Shown here one piece after another: positions 24,074-27,014 of a stretch of DNA of 27,014 nt. Within the stretch, counting starts at the first letter, position 1; each line of letters begins with the position of its first letter. The stretch comes from BS750m-G62 sp964577175 (GTDB taxonomy: Bacteria > Planctomycetota > Phycisphaerae > FEN-1346). A program made the translations under genes and the position numbers. The notes under the pieces are model-generated. The model was not told where the DNA came from. It did no database searches and saw only the letters and a program-made list of their open reading frames with translations. The stretch is taken from positions 1 to 27,014 of the forward strand of contig CAZNYC010000048.1 in NCBI GenBank assembly GCA_964577175.1, given 5' to 3'.

Positions 24074-25177
24074 GGCCTGCGACGCGGCCTCCTCGTGCCC
24101 GCGCCCCTCATGACGGTGCGCCCCGCCCGACCGCAGACGCCGCCACGTCCGCCGCACCCATCGGCCGGCCGCGTACACAAGGTATGCCGCGACCACGACG
24201 CCGCCCGCCGTCATCACCCAGGCGGGCAGGAGGCCGTGCGGTTCGTCCGGGGCGACCTCCACGGCCATCGCGCCGACGGCCGCATCCAGCGCCACGCCGC
24301 ACACCAGCGCCACGACCACGATGGTCCCCACGTACAGGACGGCCGAGGCCTTGCCGAGCATCCGGCCCACGGTCAGCACCGTCGCCAGGTTTGTCGCGGG
24401 CCCGACGAGCAGCAGCACCAGGGCCGCCCCGGGATGCAGTCCCTTGAGCACCAGCGCCGCCGCCAGCGGCGTCGACGCCGTCGCGCACACGTACAGGGGC
24501 AATCCGACGGCCAGCATCGCCGCCATCGACGCCCACCGGTTCCCCAGGTACGCCACGAAGAAGTCGTCCGGCACCAGGGCCGTCACCAGGCCCGCCAGCA
24601 CCAGGCCGAGGGTGAGCGCCGGCCCCACGTCGTCGGCCATCTCGTACACGACGAACCGCCAGAACCGCGCCCACCGCCCTTCGCCCGCCGCGTGCTCGCA
24701 CGTGTCGCTGTGGCAGAGGTGACAGGCGGCCTCCTCGACGGGCGGCGCGGGGCCCTCGCCCCGCAGCGTTTCCAGCAGTCCCGCCGACGCCGCCGTCACC
24801 AGGGCCGCCAGCGGACGGACCACCGTCATGATCGGCCCCATCAGCGCGTAGGTGACGACGATGCTGTCGATACTCGTCTCGGGCGTCGAGATGAGGAACG
24901 AAACCGTGGCCCCTCGGCCGGCCCCTTTGCGCCGGAGCGCATACGCCGCCGGCAGCACGCTGCAACTGCACAGGGGCAGCGGCATGCCGAAGACCGCCGC
25001 CTTCAGCACGGCGCCCCAGCCGGCGCCGCCGAGATGCCGCGACAGCCACTCCCGCGAGACGAGCACGTGGACGAGGCCGGCGGCGAGGAACCCGAAGATG
25101 ATGTAAATCCCCGCCTCGGCCAGCATCGCCCAAGTGCCGTGCAGAATCTCGATCAGCGTTTCCACGGGGCCTCCCAT
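24068..25177 (-). CDS. SO_0444/ArsP-like permease, putative metal efflux transporter
   Basis: The 369-residue product has eight or more membrane segments in two halves. The first half has PLPLCSCSVLP (66-76), the CxC motif of the family, and STPETSID (97-104). The second has LYVCATASTPLAAALVLKG (228-246) and GPATNLATVLTVGRMLG (259-275). The cytoplasmic linker contains a Cys/His cluster, CHLCHSDTCEH (152-162), and the tail has HRHEGRGH; both could bind metal. Relatives are described as Cu/Zn efflux permeases (SO_0444 family) or ArsP organoarsenical exporters; the substrate cannot be fixed from sequence. The ATG at 25177 is used; a GTG at 25165 with GGGAGG 4 nt upstream is a serious alternative. 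It is divergent from the esterase gene. Confidence 0.88.
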   Translation of the reverse strand: MGGPVETLIEILHGTWAMLAEAGIYIIFGFLAAGLVHVLVSREWLSRHLGGAGWGAVLKAAVFGMPLPLCSCSVLPAAYALRRKGAGRGATVSFLISTPETSIDSIVVTYALMGPIMTVVRPLAALVTAASAGLLETLRGEGPAPPVEEAACHLCHSDTCEHAAGEGRWARFWRFVVYEMADDVGPALTLGLVLAGLVTALVPDDFFVAYLGNRWASMAAMLAVGLPLYVCATASTPLAAALVLKGLHPGAALVLLLVGPATNLATVLTVGRMLGKASAVLYVGTIVVVALVCGVALDAAVGAMAVEVAPDEPHGLLPAWVMTAGGVVVAAYLVYAAGRWVRRTWRRLRSGGAHRHEGRGHEEAASQAE

Positions 25178-25199
25178 CGTCCGACCACGTCCCTTCCCG

Positions 25200-25205
25200 A
25201 TTATA
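25200..25205 (-). promoter_or_regulatory. Putative -10 box for the permease gene
   Basis: The minus strand reads TATAAT, 22 nt before the ATG at 25177. No convincing -35 box lies 16-18 nt upstream. The leader would be short, about 15 nt. Confidence 0.4.
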
Positions 25206-25244
25206 GGTGTCCGGCGGCCGTGATGACACCCCGAGGCGTCGTCC

Positions 25245-25273
25245 TTGTGGACGCCGAAGGAGGCGCGTAGAAT
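25245..25273 (+). promoter_or_regulatory. Putative promoter of the esterase gene
   Basis: TTGTGG (25245-25250) and TAGAAT (25268-25273) are separated by exactly 17 nt, each matching its consensus at 4-5 of 6 positions. It lies about 60 nt before the ATG at 25334 and diverges from the permease promoter. Confidence 0.5.
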
Positions 25274-25333
25274 GGGACCCTCGGCATTGAATCGCCGTTC
25301 GCCGCGCTCGTCCGTATTTGAATTGGAGGTTCC

Positions 25334-26851
25334 ATGATCCGCCGACGCGCATCCACCGCCCTTCTCGCCCTGCTGTTCGCAGCGGCCGCCCTTCCCGTGG
25401 CGGCTTCCGCCGCCGACGAGGTCGCCTGGAAACACTACCACGTCCGCTCCCCCGCCACGGGCAAGATCGAGCGGTTCTGGGTGGGCCACCGCAAGGGCCT
25501 CGACCCGGACGAGGCGTACCCGGTCCTCTACTTCCTGCCAGGCCTCCTGGGCAACGAGGGGATGGGGCGCAAACACTTCGACCCGCACCTCTCGAAGTAC
25601 GACCTCATCCTCGTCTCGACCTCCGTCGGCGGGTCCACCTGGTTCATGAACTCCCCCCGCCGGCCGTGGATGAAGTGGGGCGACTTCCTCCGACGGGAAC
25701 TCCGCACGTTCGTCGAGGGCCGGTACCCCGCCTCCCGCGAAAAGGGCCAGCGAGGCATCATGGGCATCTCCGCCGGAGGACACGCCGCGTTCTACCACGC
25801 CAGCACCCACCCGGACCTGTACGGCAGCGTGACGGTCCTGTCCGGGGCGATGGACCTGCGCGGCTACGCGGGGGCCGTCGGCCTGGACTACTGGATCGGC
25901 CCGCGGAGCCCCGCCTTCTTCGGCCGATACAAGGACCGCTCGTGCATCGTCCTGGCCGCCGAGCACACCGGCGCCTTGCCGTTCGCCCTCGCCCTGGAGG
26001 CCGGCAGCAAGGACGGCGCCCTTCAGCAGATGCAGGCCTTCCGCCGCGTTCTCGACGCCAAGGGCATTGCCTACCACTGGCACGTGGGCACGGGCGGCCA
26101 CAACTGGACCTTCTGGAAGAGCCGCATCGACGACGTCCTCGCCTGGCACGCCAAACAGTTCGCACTCCATCGCCGCGAGAACCTCTACACCGGGGAGGCC
26201 GAGGCCGCGCCGTCGCCCCTGGAGGTCATCGACGGGCCACCGGACATCGGCCTTTCGGACGAGGCGCGGGCGCGCCTGCAGGCCCCGTGGACGGCGTCGG
26301 CGGACACCCGCCCCGTGAAGACGGGCGGCCTTCCCGACGAGGGTTCCCCGCTACGCAAAGGGGCCGACGGGGAGACGTTCGCCGAGGCCGAGTTCGGCGC
26401 CGACCTCCCCTCCCGCGGCCACGAGGCCGCCCTGTTCGTCTATCGGCTGACGCTCGCCGTCTCGGCCCCGATGCCGAAGGCCGGCACCGTGGCCGTGTCC
26501 GGCCGGCTCCGCAACGGCCGGCGGATGAGCATCCTGAGGACACCCGCCGCCCCTCTGCCCGTTCCCGCCGGTGAGGGCGGACGCAAGATCGAGGTCCGCG
26601 CCCGTATCGCCCTGGAACTCAAGGCCCCCGACCCGATTCGCGGCGGCATCGTCCTGGCCCTTCAACCGATCGATGGTGAGGGCGAACCCGTCGGCGAACC
26701 CGTCCTCGGCAAGGCAAAGCCGGGCACCGCCTCCCTGGAACGCTGGCCCATCGCCCCCCAGGCCCGCACGCTCTGGACCGTCACCCTGAAGGGCGACGAC
26801 GCCCTGCCCCTGGCGGCCGTCCACGACGCCCGCCTCGAAGCCGAGCCGTAG
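25334..26851 (+). CDS. Secreted esterase-D-like alpha/beta hydrolase with extra C-terminal domain
   Basis: The 505-residue product has a signal peptide (1-27, ending ASAADE). Residues 30-280 are an alpha/beta hydrolase of the esterase D/PF00756 type: the nucleophile Ser146 lies in GISAGGH and the catalytic His256 in GTGGHNWTF. The region where the acid residue should be reads CIVLAAEHTGALPF with no clear Asp, so Glu210 or a later Asp may serve. Residues 285-345 are a linker, and 345-505 form a beta-rich domain (VYRLTLAVSAPMPKAGTVAVSG) I cannot name. Substrates of the family include carbohydrate esters. GGAGG lies 4 nt before the ATG. It is a single gene with its own promoter. Confidence 0.88.
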   Translation: MIRRRASTALLALLFAAAALPVAASAADEVAWKHYHVRSPATGKIERFWVGHRKGLDPDEAYPVLYFLPGLLGNEGMGRKHFDPHLSKYDLILVSTSVGGSTWFMNSPRRPWMKWGDFLRRELRTFVEGRYPASREKGQRGIMGISAGGHAAFYHASTHPDLYGSVTVLSGAMDLRGYAGAVGLDYWIGPRSPAFFGRYKDRSCIVLAAEHTGALPFALALEAGSKDGALQQMQAFRRVLDAKGIAYHWHVGTGGHNWTFWKSRIDDVLAWHAKQFALHRRENLYTGEAEAAPSPLEVIDGPPDIGLSDEARARLQAPWTASADTRPVKTGGLPDEGSPLRKGADGETFAEAEFGADLPSRGHEAALFVYRLTLAVSAPMPKAGTVAVSGRLRNGRRMSILRTPAAPLPVPAGEGGRKIEVRARIALELKAPDPIRGGIVLALQPIDGEGEPVGEPVLGKAKPGTASLERWPIAPQARTLWTVTLKGDDALPLAAVHDARLEAEP

Positions 26852-26853
26852 AG

Positions 26854-26909
26854 CGCGGCCTCCGGCCGCGAATGCTCAATGCCCAATGCCCAAGCAGGCC
26901 TGCGGCCTG
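26854..26909. repeat. Hairpin, heptamer array, hairpin after the esterase gene
   Basis: GCGGCC-TCC-GGCCGC (26855-26869) follows the stop codon by 3 nt. The array 26871-26894 reads AATGCTC, AATGCCC, AATGCCC, AAG, and its sequence from 26874 matches the outer ends of the four-helix bundle unit at 5688 and 6165. CAGGCC-TGC-GGCCTG (26895-26909) follows. No four-helix gene is seen in the remaining 100 nt. Confidence 0.65.
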
Positions 26910-26966
26910 TGGATACGGCCCGCGGCCCGCAAGCGCGGCGTGTGCTCCGGCCGCTGTTGTGTGCCC

Positions 26967-26985
26967 CGGCCGGCTTGCCCGGCCG
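26967..26985. repeat. GC hairpin (CCGGCCGGG family), second copy
   Basis: CGGCCGG (26967-26973), loop CTTGC and CCGGCCG (26979-26985). Its reverse complement with the GGGGCAC flank resembles 11664-11692, so it is an inverted copy of that repeat. Confidence 0.5.
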
Positions 26986-27004
26986 TGCGCTACGAACCGC
27001 GCGC

Positions 27005-27014
27005 TGTCATGCTG
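27005..27014. repeat. Possible start of a third TGTCATTCTGAGG-type element
   Basis: The window ends in TGTCATGCTG, which matches the first ten bases of the 15904 element except for one base (TGTCATTCTG). The rest is cut off by the window edge, so this is only suggestive. Confidence 0.3.

Overview
The window is GC-rich bacterial DNA that most resembles a member of the Planctomycetota, possibly a Phycisphaerae-like lineage. The evidence is the secreted PQQ-like propeller protein opening with WPQWRGPN, a bacterial V-type ATPase operon of the order shared with spirochaetes and chlamydiae, several HtrA-like proteins, and many palindromic intergenic repeats. This assignment is an inference from protein style; no rRNA or other marker gene is present.

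Layout. Positions 1-608 hold no gene, only repeats. From 609 to 9595 six genes lie on the minus strand. In transcription order they are a catalytically degenerate trypsin-like protein with DnaJ-type zinc motifs, 5-formyltetrahydrofolate cyclo-ligase, a LysM/L,D-transpeptidase, a small four-helix bundle (S23/IVP-type) gene enclosed by inverted heptamer arrays, a very large DUF4175-like membrane protein, and the PQQ-like propeller protein. From 9993 to 20810 the plus strand carries an N-acetylmuramoyl-L-alanine amidase, a metallophosphoesterase, an RseC-like membrane protein, and then a seven-gene V-type ATPase operon (E, DUF2764, A, B, D, I, K). From 21005 to 25177 the minus strand carries a dead/active pair of HtrA-like PDZ proteins and an SO_0444/ArsP-like permease. 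The permease is divergent from a secreted esterase-D-like hydrolase (25334-26851).

How the genes work together. The ATPase operon encodes a rotary ion pump. Its K subunit keeps every side chain that forms the sodium site of Enterococcus hirae NtpK, so sodium coupling is predicted. No F, G/H or canonical C/d subunit is present; the DUF2764 gene is the candidate for a missing stalk component. The L,D-transpeptidase and amidase act on peptidoglycan. The HtrA pair is translationally coupled (ATGA overlap) and looks like an envelope quality-control unit with one active and one pseudo-protease member.

The most unusual content is between the genes. There are at least five repeat families: (1) variable heptamer arrays at gene 3' ends, usually next to a hairpin; (2) a double hairpin whose two loops are complementary; (3) a 210-bp element with perfect 27-bp terminal inverted repeats; (4) a roughly 120-130-bp palindromic element ending in TGTCATTCTGAGG; (5) short GC hairpins of the CCGGCCGGG type. 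Several of these sit inside the ATPase operon on both sides of the B subunit gene. The four-helix bundle gene bounded by inverted heptamer arrays is the best candidate for an uncharacterised element.
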